A DNA stretch of 64,000 nucleotides, from NCBI GenBank assembly GCA_034437555.1, contig DAOTTQ010000013.1, positions 1 through 64,000 on the forward strand. Reading direction: 5' to 3'. The position numbers were made by a program, and so were the translations under genes. This DNA comes from JANWYT01 sp034437555 (lineage in GTDB: Bacteria > Chloroflexota > Anaerolineae > Aggregatilineales > Phototrophicaceae). The stretch's first letter is position 1. Each line of letters starts with the position of its first letter. The notes under the pieces were generated by a model that searched no databases, was not told the DNA's origin, and saw only the letters and a program-made list of their open reading frames with translations. Positions 43,108 to 50,975 of this stretch are shown here, piece by piece.

Positions 43108-43974
43108 ATGATACAGATAAGACGACGCAATACCGTATGGCTTACAGTTCTAGGGCTACTCATTGGGTTTGCCCTTTTAGCAAGTGGTGGAGCCATTAGT
43201 GCGCCTGTTCAGCTTGCCCTTTTGGGCATTTTTGGGGCGGCAATGGTTGCCTCATTGGTCGAGTTTGGGCGCAACAAAAGCACACTGATGGATACACTTA
43301 AACGCGCTCCTATTCGCCAGCGCATTAGCCCACAAGCAAAGGAAGCCCAAGAACGCGCTAAATCACGCGGTGGCTACCTTAGCCCACAAATGGTCTTGCT
43401 CGATTTGGGCTTAATTGCTGTTCAATCGAGTTATGAGGGCATGGCAATGAGGCGCACCCGTAGCATCTCTAAAGATGATGACGGCACACGCCCCTTTATC
43501 ACCTTGTATATTGACAGCACCGAAGCCGATAGAAACGCGGTAATTCGCTTTGAGATTTTAGACCATCACGGGCAACCCAAATTTGTCCATGAGGTGCGCT
43601 CTTATTTGCGTGAGGGCGAAATGAACATCATGAGCGACCATCACTTGCCCCTTGAAGGCAATAATGACATTACGGGCGCGGGGGATTGGGAATTGCGCGT
43701 TTCGGTGGATGGGCGATTGGTGGGCTTGCATAATTTTACACTTGCGCCATCTATTACAGAGCGCACGCGCCGATTGGCACGTCAACAAGGCACACTCCTT
43801 CAAGAGATAGATGAGGAAGAAGTTGCGTTTGATATTATTGACGAAGCCCCACAGCCCAAAACACTGCGTATTCAGGACTTGCTAGGCGGTAGTGAATCGC
43901 AACAATCTTTAAGCGAAGATGCCATCCGCAGGCGTTCTAACATGACCACACGCAGAAGGACAGACAAATCATGA
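43108..43974 (+). CDS. Membrane protein with C-terminal beta-sandwich, paralog 1
   Basis: A 288-aa protein with two N-terminal membrane helices (about 7-28 and 33-53) and a soluble beta-rich domain. The run NAVIRFEILDHHGQPKFVHE to GDWELRVSVDGRLVGLHNFTL aligns by eye with GLIKFEILDSSGNPIFVRED to GRWQLRLTADSVLLAVHKFEF in the next gene, so the two are paralogs. Their ends also match in style (KTLRIQDLLGG and PKMTLDDLLAN). Function unknown; probably partners in one membrane complex (inference from 4-bp overlap). The helix count and fold are predictions. Confidence 0.6.
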   Translation: MIQIRRRNTVWLTVLGLLIGFALLASGGAISAPVQLALLGIFGAAMVASLVEFGRNKSTLMDTLKRAPIRQRISPQAKEAQERAKSRGGYLSPQMVLLDLGLIAVQSSYEGMAMRRTRSISKDDDGTRPFITLYIDSTEADRNAVIRFEILDHHGQPKFVHEVRSYLREGEMNIMSDHHLPLEGNNDITGAGDWELRVSVDGRLVGLHNFTLAPSITERTRRLARQQGTLLQEIDEEEVAFDIIDEAPQPKTLRIQDLLGGSESQQSLSEDAIRRRSNMTTRRRTDKS

Positions 43975-44804
43975 TGCGTAATAGCAACAATAACGACAAT
44001 GGGGGCTGGATATTTCTGGCTTTATTGGCGTTTTTGATATTTTCTAACGCAGGCTCGGTTATTTTCCCCATTCTTTTAATGGTGGGTCTGTTTTGGTTGG
44101 TGCGTGGCGTAAGCAATACAGGGTTTATCCGCGAGGTCAATCGTATTCGCGGTAATCGCGCTACCGAAGAAGATGAATACGAAGACATCGACCCCTGGGA
44201 AGATACCTATGAACGTAATCGCCAAGCCCAAACAGAACCCATTTATCGCCATGCCCTAAACGCGGTAGAATCGGCGGGGCTAGACCCCGACAATGTGCCT
44301 GTGTTGGCGGTTGATATTGGTGTGCTGGCGTATCGCGGAAACCAATCGCCCCAAGTATTTCGCACGTGGACTGTGCCGGACGATGTAGACTATATTCAGC
44401 CGTTTGTTCAGCTTCGGTTGCCTTCTAAAGCCACTGGACTAATAAAGTTTGAGATTTTGGACAGCAGCGGCAACCCGATATTTGTTCGTGAGGACTCGCA
44501 TAATTTAGAGCGCGGACGCAATTTTATTACGCCTGCTGCCCGTATGCCCATCCATGACCAACAAGAAATGGAAGGTCGCTGGCAACTGCGCCTGACAGCG
44601 GATAGTGTGCTATTGGCGGTACACAAGTTTGAATTTGCCGACTCACGAAGTGCGTCAATTCGTAGCGCCATTGGCGAAGATGGCGAAATCAACACCGAAC
44701 TGCGCTTGATTATGGAAGAAAACAAAATCCCCAAGATGACGCTAGATGATTTGCTGGCAAACCAAGATGACGAGGACGAACAAGCCAAAGGGCGCAGAGC
44801 CTAA
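43971..44804 (+). CDS. Membrane protein with C-terminal beta-sandwich, paralog 2
   Basis: A 277-aa protein whose ATG overlaps the previous stop (ATGA), implying translational coupling. It has one or two N-terminal membrane helices (about 12-45), an acidic segment (EEDEYEDIDPWEDTYE), then the beta domain shared with paralog 1 (about 105-225) and a charged tail ending in MTLDDLLANQDDEDEQ. Function not recognised. It converges on a - strand membrane protein gene 3 bp away. Confidence 0.6.
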   Translation: MMRNSNNNDNGGWIFLALLAFLIFSNAGSVIFPILLMVGLFWLVRGVSNTGFIREVNRIRGNRATEEDEYEDIDPWEDTYERNRQAQTEPIYRHALNAVESAGLDPDNVPVLAVDIGVLAYRGNQSPQVFRTWTVPDDVDYIQPFVQLRLPSKATGLIKFEILDSSGNPIFVREDSHNLERGRNFITPAARMPIHDQQEMEGRWQLRLTADSVLLAVHKFEFADSRSASIRSAIGEDGEINTELRLIMEENKIPKMTLDDLLANQDDEDEQAKGRRA

Positions 44805-44807
44805 AGG

Positions 44808-45449
44808 CTAGTCTAGGGCGTTGTTGACGATGGATTGCAGGGCTTCGGCATTTTCTGCTGTGTAGTTCCCTGTAACAACGCCCAGCAAGCGCCCGTCTTG
44901 CGCCAAAACCAGCACGCTCATTTGCTCTGTGTCGGTAATGTCTAGTGCCGTTAAGAAAGCCTCTTGGTCTTCTAAAAAGAGTACCATGCTAACCGCCCGT
45001 ACTGCCTCATCGGATAAGCCCACTTGTATGCCCCCCACCACCAACAAACGCACAGCCGGCGATAAATTGGGCAGGGGCGCAACGCTGTAATAGCCTACGC
45101 GCTCATTAGCACTTTCTAGCTGTCTAAACAGGGGCAAATAATTTAGCACCTCTAGCTGTTGTTCTTCGTCAAAGGGCAATGCCACCAGATTAACGTCTTT
45201 TGTAAAATCATCAGGAAGCGTTAGCGCATTGCCGTTCAGCGCGTTGCCGCTTAGTGTGGGCAATTGGCGTATATTAGACTCTTCGCCATCAAGGGTAGTT
45301 GTTTGTGGTGCAAGGGCAATAATGGCGGTTGCGAGTGCTAGACCCAATAACCCGAAAAATGCTAAAAAACCAATCATGCGGTAAATAAACAGTTTGGACA
45401 CGCCAAAACCTTTTGCTCTAAGAGGATAATTTAGATAAGTATAACGCAT
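44808..45449 (-). CDS. Membrane-anchored protein with thioredoxin-like-fold hints
   Basis: A 213-aa protein: one membrane helix (about 24-45, MIGFLAFFGLLGLALATAII), then a soluble domain. The segment ERVGYYSVAPLPNLSPAVRL and the ending ITDTEQMSVLVLAQDGRLLG, GVVTGNYTAENAEAL resemble thioredoxin-like or ATP10-like folds, but there is no CxxC. Function unknown. ATG 45449 lies near GAGG; a much longer in-frame ORF to 45716 overlaps the opposite small gene and is rejected. Confidence 0.55.
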   Translation of the reverse strand: MRYTYLNYPLRAKGFGVSKLFIYRMIGFLAFFGLLGLALATAIIALAPQTTTLDGEESNIRQLPTLSGNALNGNALTLPDDFTKDVNLVALPFDEEQQLEVLNYLPLFRQLESANERVGYYSVAPLPNLSPAVRLLVVGGIQVGLSDEAVRAVSMVLFLEDQEAFLTALDITDTEQMSVLVLAQDGRLLGVVTGNYTAENAEALQSIVNNALD

Positions 45450-45509
45450 GTTTCCACGCCTCACCATGTGATAAGCCAAACGACTATATCTCTTTGGTCT
45501 AAGAATTGT

Positions 45510-45515
45510 TATAAT
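45510..45515 (+). promoter_or_regulatory. -10 box of the small membrane protein / copCD-like unit
   Basis: TATAAT 37 bp before ATG 45553. Confidence 0.45.
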
Positions 45516-45552
45516 TTGTGAAAAGTAGCACAAAAAGGCAAGGCATAGGCAA

Positions 45553-45741
45553 ATGAACTCACTTTTGGCACACGGTGCGCTTGGTATCTTTGATGAGGTT
45601 ATTTTTTTAAGCATTTCGGCGGTTTTTGTGGTGATGATGTTTATCTCATGGTTTCGTAGTCGCGCCCTAGAAGATGAAGACACCCCCGAAGATAGCGTCC
45701 TTACACCATCGTCCACCCCTGATAGTATGCCCCTAGAGTAA
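45553..45741 (+). CDS. Small single-pass membrane protein (62 aa)
   Basis: One membrane helix (about residues 15-33, VIFLSISAVFVVMMFISWF) and an acidic, Pro/Ser-rich tail. It ends 3 bp before the CopC-CopD-like gene and has its own TATAAT, so it is the first gene of that unit. Function unknown; an accessory role in the copper/cytochrome protein complex is inference from position only. Confidence 0.65.
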   Translation: MNSLLAHGALGIFDEVIFLSISAVFVVMMFISWFRSRALEDEDTPEDSVLTPSSTPDSMPLE

Positions 45742-45744
45742 AGA

Positions 45745-48000
45745 ATGAAACGATTAAATCGCCTGTTGGTGTTGTGGGTGGCGTTGTTTGTGTTGGCGGG
45801 CTTGTCTACACAGGCACATGGCTATCTTTTGCGCTCTATCCCCCAAGACAGAAGCACCCTAGAACGCTCTCCCACGCGTTTACAATACTGGTTCAGTGAA
45901 GATTTAGAGCCGCGCTTTAGCTCTATCCTACTGCGCGATGCCAACGGCAACGTGCTGGCAGAAGGCGGTGTTGACGGGCGTAACCGCGCCTTGATGGCGT
46001 TACAGCTTCCTGCAAATGCGCTCCCTGATGGCGCGTACATTGTCGAACTGCGCCCTGCATTTAGTAGTGATGGGCATGTTTCGGCACAAAGCCAAGTATT
46101 TTTTGTGGGGGGTAGCTCGTCCGAGGATGCCTCTTTTGTGGGAGCTTCTGCCAGTGAACAGGCACAACCGTTAGAAATTGTGTGGAAGTCACTTTGGCAA
46201 GCGAGCATGGTGCTATTGTTTGGTGCGACTATGCTCTATAACAGCGTGCTGTTGCCTGTGTGGGGCAATCCACGCCATGTGGCAGGGCAATTGCCCCCAC
46301 GCCTGATGAACGCGCTGAATGGCATTATGGGCTTGGGCTTGGGGCTGGCGATTTTTGCCCACCTATTTGCCCTTATTCAGCAAACAATGGTGTTCTTTAA
46401 TGTGTCGCTCTCACAAGCCCTATCGCCTAGCTTATGGGACGTGGTGCGCGTGGGGTCACGCTTTGGTGACGTATGGAACGGGCGTAGCCTGCTCTTGGTG
46501 TTGTTGGGGGCGTGCTTTTTTGCCAGCATTTTCTACAAGCATACATACCCTCGAAGTGTTAAACCGTTTTGGGGAGCGATGGTGTGGGGCGTGGCATTGC
46601 TCATTGGCACACAAGCCACCACCAGTCATGCGGCGGGTTCATTGGTTTTAGCATGGGTAGCAGTAGCGGTGCATTGGTTGCACACGCTTGCAACGGCGTT
46701 TTGGGTGGGGGGCTTGATTGTCCTTGTGTGGGTGTTGCCCATTGCTTTACAGCCTTATGAAGGGCAAGCACGGCAAACCGCGTTACGCCTTGTGATGATG
46801 CGCTATAGCCGTTTGGTATTTGGGGCGGTACTGGTGGTGATTGCCTCTGGTGCGTATAGTAGCGCAAACTGGTTTTTCTCGGCTTCTGATGTGGCGACCT
46901 CTTATGGGCGTGCGCTAGGCTTAAAGGTTTTGTTGGTGGGTTTGCTCTTGTTAATAGGGGCGGGGCATCATCTAGCATTGCGCCCTGCGCTGGTGCAACG
47001 CTTAAAGCCCTTCATGGGCGCGTACCATCGCCTACAAGGGGCGTTTAGCACGTTTGGGGGGGTATTGCGCCTAGAAGCGATGTTTGGCGTGGTGGTGTTG
47101 GTCTTGGCGAGTGTCTTAAGTGCTACGCCCATTCCCCAGCCCGAAGCTCTGCAACGTGCGCCCATTGCCAGCACCTTTAGCACAGAAGCCAATGGTTACA
47201 GCGTGTCTTTGACGGTTGCGCCGTTTAATTTGGGCGTGAATACCTATGATGTGGTCGTTAGACGGGGTGACACACTCATCAATGACCTAACGATAGAAGC
47301 CCAGTTTGTTGCGCCAGAACGTGATGCCAGAGGCGTAATCCAGCCCATTGAAGCGGCAGATGAGGGCGTGTATGTGGCATCGGGCGCAGACCTGAACGCG
47401 CTAGGGACGTGGTGGGCATTGGTAGACCTGATTACCCCTGATGGCGAAACAACACGCGCCTTCTTTGCGTTTGACCTGACACAAGCCTCTAGCTTAGACG
47501 GTATTTTATCACCCACCCTATTTACGCCCACTTTTGGGGTGTTGGTGATATTGGCGTGTGCGTTTGTTCTAGCACCTTCTGCCTTATGGCTGTATCAACG
47601 GTTGAACTTATCTAAAGAGTCGTTGTTGGTGGCATTTAGTGTGATTGTGATTAGTGTGATTTTAAGCGTGGCATCATTTGTGATTGTGGAGGCGCAACGC
47701 CAAAACACGATTGCCCTACAAAACCCACCGCCCGATGTTGTAAACGCGGTGCTTCCCGACCAAGCATCGCTAGAACGAGGCAAAGCCCTCTATAACGCGC
47801 ACTGCATCGGCTGGCAAACCGTAACAGACTTTCAGGCGTTAATGAATGGCATGGCAAGCCAACGCGATGAAGTGCTGTATGAAGCAGTCATTGAGGGGTG
47901 GCGCAGAATGCCCCCCTGTAATACAGAATTATCCGAAGAAGCGCGGTGGGACATTGTGAACTACGCCCGCACGCTTCGCAGACAATACACACGACGATAA
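45745..48000 (+). CDS. CopC-CopD fusion with degenerate C-terminal cytochrome c domain
   Basis: A 751-aa protein. Signal peptide ends at TQA/HGYLLRS, leaving an N-terminal His as in CopC. The CopC domain spans about 25-125 (LQYWFSEDLEPRFSSILLRD), followed by CopD membrane helices (about 150-460) with conserved-looking HAAGSLVLAWVAVAVHWLHT and HHLALRP. A beta domain (about 470-590), two more helices, then a C-terminal cytochrome-c-like domain (about 665-751). There the heme site reads NAHCIGWQ: CxxCH has become C-I-G-W-Q, while the Met region RMPPCN remains. Family: copper binding and import. Covalent heme is unlikely. Confidence 0.85.
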   Translation: MKRLNRLLVLWVALFVLAGLSTQAHGYLLRSIPQDRSTLERSPTRLQYWFSEDLEPRFSSILLRDANGNVLAEGGVDGRNRALMALQLPANALPDGAYIVELRPAFSSDGHVSAQSQVFFVGGSSSEDASFVGASASEQAQPLEIVWKSLWQASMVLLFGATMLYNSVLLPVWGNPRHVAGQLPPRLMNALNGIMGLGLGLAIFAHLFALIQQTMVFFNVSLSQALSPSLWDVVRVGSRFGDVWNGRSLLLVLLGACFFASIFYKHTYPRSVKPFWGAMVWGVALLIGTQATTSHAAGSLVLAWVAVAVHWLHTLATAFWVGGLIVLVWVLPIALQPYEGQARQTALRLVMMRYSRLVFGAVLVVIASGAYSSANWFFSASDVATSYGRALGLKVLLVGLLLLIGAGHHLALRPALVQRLKPFMGAYHRLQGAFSTFGGVLRLEAMFGVVVLVLASVLSATPIPQPEALQRAPIASTFSTEANGYSVSLTVAPFNLGVNTYDVVVRRGDTLINDLTIEAQFVAPERDARGVIQPIEAADEGVYVASGADLNALGTWWALVDLITPDGETTRAFFAFDLTQASSLDGILSPTLFTPTFGVLVILACAFVLAPSALWLYQRLNLSKESLLVAFSVIVISVILSVASFVIVEAQRQNTIALQNPPPDVVNAVLPDQASLERGKALYNAHCIGWQTVTDFQALMNGMASQRDEVLYEAVIEGWRRMPPCNTELSEEARWDIVNYARTLRRQYTRR

Positions 48001-48018
48001 ACGAAAGGACGTTTTTTT

Positions 48019-48699
48019 ATGCTTAATATCACCTATGCCTTAAAAGATGAAGCAATAGCAAATCGGCTAAAAGAGGATTTGATGGGGACGCGCACCCTTA
48101 GGCTAGAACACCCCATGCTGGTAGTGATTGCCAGCAATGCCAGCCTTACAGATGAGGCAGTCAAAAAAGCGATTCAGCAAGCCAAAAAAGACGGGCATCA
48201 TGTGGGTGTACTTTCTGTAGATGGGGTATCTGTGCCTGCAAACATGGGTGAATTGCCCGCAATCAACATCCAAAAGTATGACCTCAAGAAAATTGTGGCG
48301 TACTTAAACCGTGTGGATTTGGGCGCAAAACGCCTAAACGTGAATCGGCGATTGCTCTTTTTCTTTGGGGCGGCGGGCTTGATTATGTTCTTTATGGCTG
48401 TGTGGGGTGTAAGTTCGGGGAGTGTGGTTTTCCCTGTGGGCGAATACCAAACCGAGAACGCGCTTAATGAACAACGCATTGAAGAATTTGCCCGCCCCAC
48501 ATTAGAGGCGTGGATGCCCCGTACCACTCAAGATGCAATTGCGTTTCCTGCCACCGTAGAGGCTGCACCCACGCGCCTATTGGTTTACTTGTTGCAAACA
48601 GCCACCTCAATTCCGTTAAATGCTGAAGCAACACAAAATGCCATTGGTACAGCCGCCGTTGCCACTAGCATTGCCCTGACGGCTACCGCAACGCCTTAA
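48019..48699 (+). CDS. Degenerate TIR-like domain membrane protein
   Basis: A 226-aa protein. Residues 1-100 follow the TIR layout: strand NITYALKDEAIANRLKEDLM, strand HPMLVVIASNASLTDEAVKK, then HVGVLSVDGVSVP. The glutamate normally found in the WxxE helix of TIR NADases is not evident (Lys-Lys there), so enzymatic activity is doubtful. A membrane helix (about 112-132) and an Ala/Thr-rich outer part ending TATATP follow. The assignment is by eye and tentative. Confidence 0.5.
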   Translation: MLNITYALKDEAIANRLKEDLMGTRTLRLEHPMLVVIASNASLTDEAVKKAIQQAKKDGHHVGVLSVDGVSVPANMGELPAINIQKYDLKKIVAYLNRVDLGAKRLNVNRRLLFFFGAAGLIMFFMAVWGVSSGSVVFPVGEYQTENALNEQRIEEFARPTLEAWMPRTTQDAIAFPATVEAAPTRLLVYLLQTATSIPLNAEATQNAIGTAAVATSIALTATATP

Positions 48700-48721
48700 C
48701 ACGCCTAAAAGAAAGGTTGCT

Positions 48722-49681
48722 ATGAACATTCACCCTATGATTGATGCAGTGCGGCAGGCGGTGCGCCTGTGTCAAGATGTGCAACAGAACGCGCTACAAA
48801 ATATCAGCAAATACAGCGAACAAAAAGGCAGTAGTGAACCCGTGACGGTGGGGGACTACGGCGCACAAGCCATCATCGGACGCGCCCTTAAAGAACACTT
48901 TTCACAGGATGCCGTGATTGCCGAAGAAAGCGGCACGCAATTTGTGCGTGTGGTGGGCGGTGAAGCCCGAAACGACGTACTGAACCGCATTTCGCGGGTA
49001 CTCGATGCCCCCGTAAGCGAAGCCGATGCCGTTGAATGGCTAGACTTTGGTAAAGAGCGCAAAGCCGATAGAACGTGGGTGATTGACCCCATTGACGGCA
49101 CAAAAGGCTTTTTAGCAGGCAGGCATTACGCCGTATGCGTGGGCTATTTAGAGGACGGCGTGCCAATGGGCGCGGTGATGGCTTGCCCGCACTATAACGA
49201 TGGTGAAGGCGCAATTTTTTATGTAGAGAATGGGCGTGTGTTTCAGCAACCCCTCTTTGGTACGGAAGTAAGGGAACGCACCATTTCTACGCGCCAAAAC
49301 CCCAGCGAATGGGTGGCGGTGCAAAGTTTTGAAGATGCGAACACGGGCAAAAAAGATGCCATCCGCGTGCTAGAAGAAGCCCATCTTTTGCCCCAAGTGC
49401 GCGTGCGTGACGTAGACTCTATGGAAAAATACGCGCTGGTGGCGGTGGGTGACGCTGACATGATGATTCGTCTGCCCAGAGGAGGCAGAAGCACCCATAT
49501 GATTTGGGATCATGTGGCGGGCGTGGCATTGGTGCTGGCGGGTGGTGGTATTGCCACCGACTATGACGGAAGCCCCCTAGATTTTACCAAAGGGGCGGGC
49601 TTGCCCAATGAAGGCATGATGGTGAGCAGTGGCATTATGCACGAGCAATTGGTGCGTGCTGCTCGCCAACTGGTGAAATAA
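48722..49681 (+). CDS. 3'(2'),5'-bisphosphate nucleotidase-like inositol-monophosphatase family enzyme
   Basis: A 319-aa phosphatase. Seen: VTVGDYGAQA, AEESGTQF with the metal Glu pair near 68-69, and WVIDPIDGTKGFLAGRHYAV with metal ligands D122 and D125, plus WDHVAGVALVLAGGG near the end. DPIDGTKGF is typical of the HAL2/CysQ-like branch. Expected reaction: Mg-dependent removal of the 3' phosphate from 3',5'-ADP (PAP) or PAPS. Likely GAAAGG ribosome site. Inositol-1-phosphate remains an alternative substrate. Confidence 0.85.
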   Translation: MNIHPMIDAVRQAVRLCQDVQQNALQNISKYSEQKGSSEPVTVGDYGAQAIIGRALKEHFSQDAVIAEESGTQFVRVVGGEARNDVLNRISRVLDAPVSEADAVEWLDFGKERKADRTWVIDPIDGTKGFLAGRHYAVCVGYLEDGVPMGAVMACPHYNDGEGAIFYVENGRVFQQPLFGTEVRERTISTRQNPSEWVAVQSFEDANTGKKDAIRVLEEAHLLPQVRVRDVDSMEKYALVAVGDADMMIRLPRGGRSTHMIWDHVAGVALVLAGGGIATDYDGSPLDFTKGAGLPNEGMMVSSGIMHEQLVRAARQLVK

Positions 49682-49729
49682 ATCTGTTACAATGAGTTTA
49701 ATCCGACCCTAGCTTATGAGGCTAAACGC

Positions 49730-50875
49730 ATGTTAAAACGTTTGATAAGTGTTGCAATGGTTGTGCTTGTTGTGGGCGTTGTAGGGGCGCAAACACCCCC
49801 TAGTGCAAGCGATTTCTCGCTGGAATTGGTGGCGGAGGGCTTTAATCGCCCGTTGTATGTTACGGCTGCCCCTGACGATACAGAACGGCTGTATGTGCTA
49901 GAACAAGGCGGTAGCATTTTTATCGTAGAAGGTGGCACAAAGACCCTCTTCTTAGACATCTATGGCTTGCTCTCGTGGGAAGTCAATGGCGGTGGTTATA
50001 CCGAGCGCGGTCTATTAGGGCTGGCGTTTCATCCCGAATTTGCTGAAAACGGCTTGTTCTACATTAACCATACAGACCGTGTCGGCAATAGTACAGTTGC
50101 CGAATATACAGTACGCGATGGCGTAGTAGATTTAGAATCACGCCGTGAACTGTTGGCATTGGCACAACCCTTTCCTAATCACAACGGCGGACACATGGCT
50201 TTTGGGCAAGATGGCTATTTGTACATTTCGTTTGGCGATGGCGGGGCTGCCAATGACCCCTTAGGCGCAGGTCAAAACCTAGACACCCTCTTAGGCAAAA
50301 TTCTTCGTATTGACGTTAATGCGTCAGAAGGATATGCCATTCCTGCCGATAATCCGTTTGCAAATGGCGGTGGTTTGGGCGAAATATGGTCGTATGGCGT
50401 GCGGAATGTCTGGCGTTTTAGCTTTGACCGCGAAACTGGCGACCTCTATTTGGGCGATGTGGGGCAAAACCAATACGAAGAAATTAACTTTCAGCCGTTT
50501 GATAGTGTGGGCGGTGAAAATTACGGGTGGAACGCTTTTGAAGCGTCACAAGTCTTTAGCCGTAACGTAAGCGCACCTAACGCCGTTTCTCCTGTGGCAG
50601 AATACATTCACAATAGCGAAAATGGTTGCTCGATTACGGGCGGTTATGTGTATCGTGGTGAAGCCATTCCTGCGTTGCAAGGGGCGTATCTTTACAGCGA
50701 TTATTGCAGTGGGCGCGTGTGGTACTTATCCCGCGATACAACCAGTGAGGAGTGGCAAAACGGTGTCCTTATTGACTTAGGCTTTGGTGTGAGTAGCTTT
50801 GGCGAAGATACCACTGGTGAGCTTTATGTGATTGATTATGGGGGTGGGCGCGTGCATAAGTTTGTAGGTAATTAA
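49730..50875 (+). CDS. Secreted PQQ-dependent sugar dehydrogenase-like (GSDH) protein
   Basis: A 381-aa exported six-bladed propeller. Signal peptide about 1-22, then GFNRPLYVTAAPDDTERLYV, ERGLLGLAFHPEFAENGLFY, catalytic-region HNGGHMAFGQDGYLYISFGD, IWSYGVRNVWRFSFDRETGD and EYIHNSENGCSITGGYVYRG. This is the glucose/sorbosone dehydrogenase family (Asd/YliI-like), which oxidises aldoses with PQQ outside the membrane. PQQ supply in this organism is unknown. GTTACAAT upstream is a likely -10. Confidence 0.88.
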   Translation: MLKRLISVAMVVLVVGVVGAQTPPSASDFSLELVAEGFNRPLYVTAAPDDTERLYVLEQGGSIFIVEGGTKTLFLDIYGLLSWEVNGGGYTERGLLGLAFHPEFAENGLFYINHTDRVGNSTVAEYTVRDGVVDLESRRELLALAQPFPNHNGGHMAFGQDGYLYISFGDGGAANDPLGAGQNLDTLLGKILRIDVNASEGYAIPADNPFANGGGLGEIWSYGVRNVWRFSFDRETGDLYLGDVGQNQYEEINFQPFDSVGGENYGWNAFEASQVFSRNVSAPNAVSPVAEYIHNSENGCSITGGYVYRGEAIPALQGAYLYSDYCSGRVWYLSRDTTSEEWQNGVLIDLGFGVSSFGEDTTGELYVIDYGGGRVHKFVGN

Positions 50876-50975
50876 CGCCTAAAACCGCATTGTTCCTGCT
50901 TGGATAGAACTGCGCCTGCCTTTTTTACGTAATGTGCTAGGATAGTAGCACACCTTACATAGAAGGGCAGGCGTT

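Noticed and set aside
45450..45716. Extended N-terminus of the - strand membrane protein
   Set aside because: It is antisense to the small membrane protein gene and would bury the membrane anchor 110 residues in.
46601..46978. - strand ORF inside the CopD region
   Set aside because: Antisense shadow of hydrophobic membrane-helix codons.
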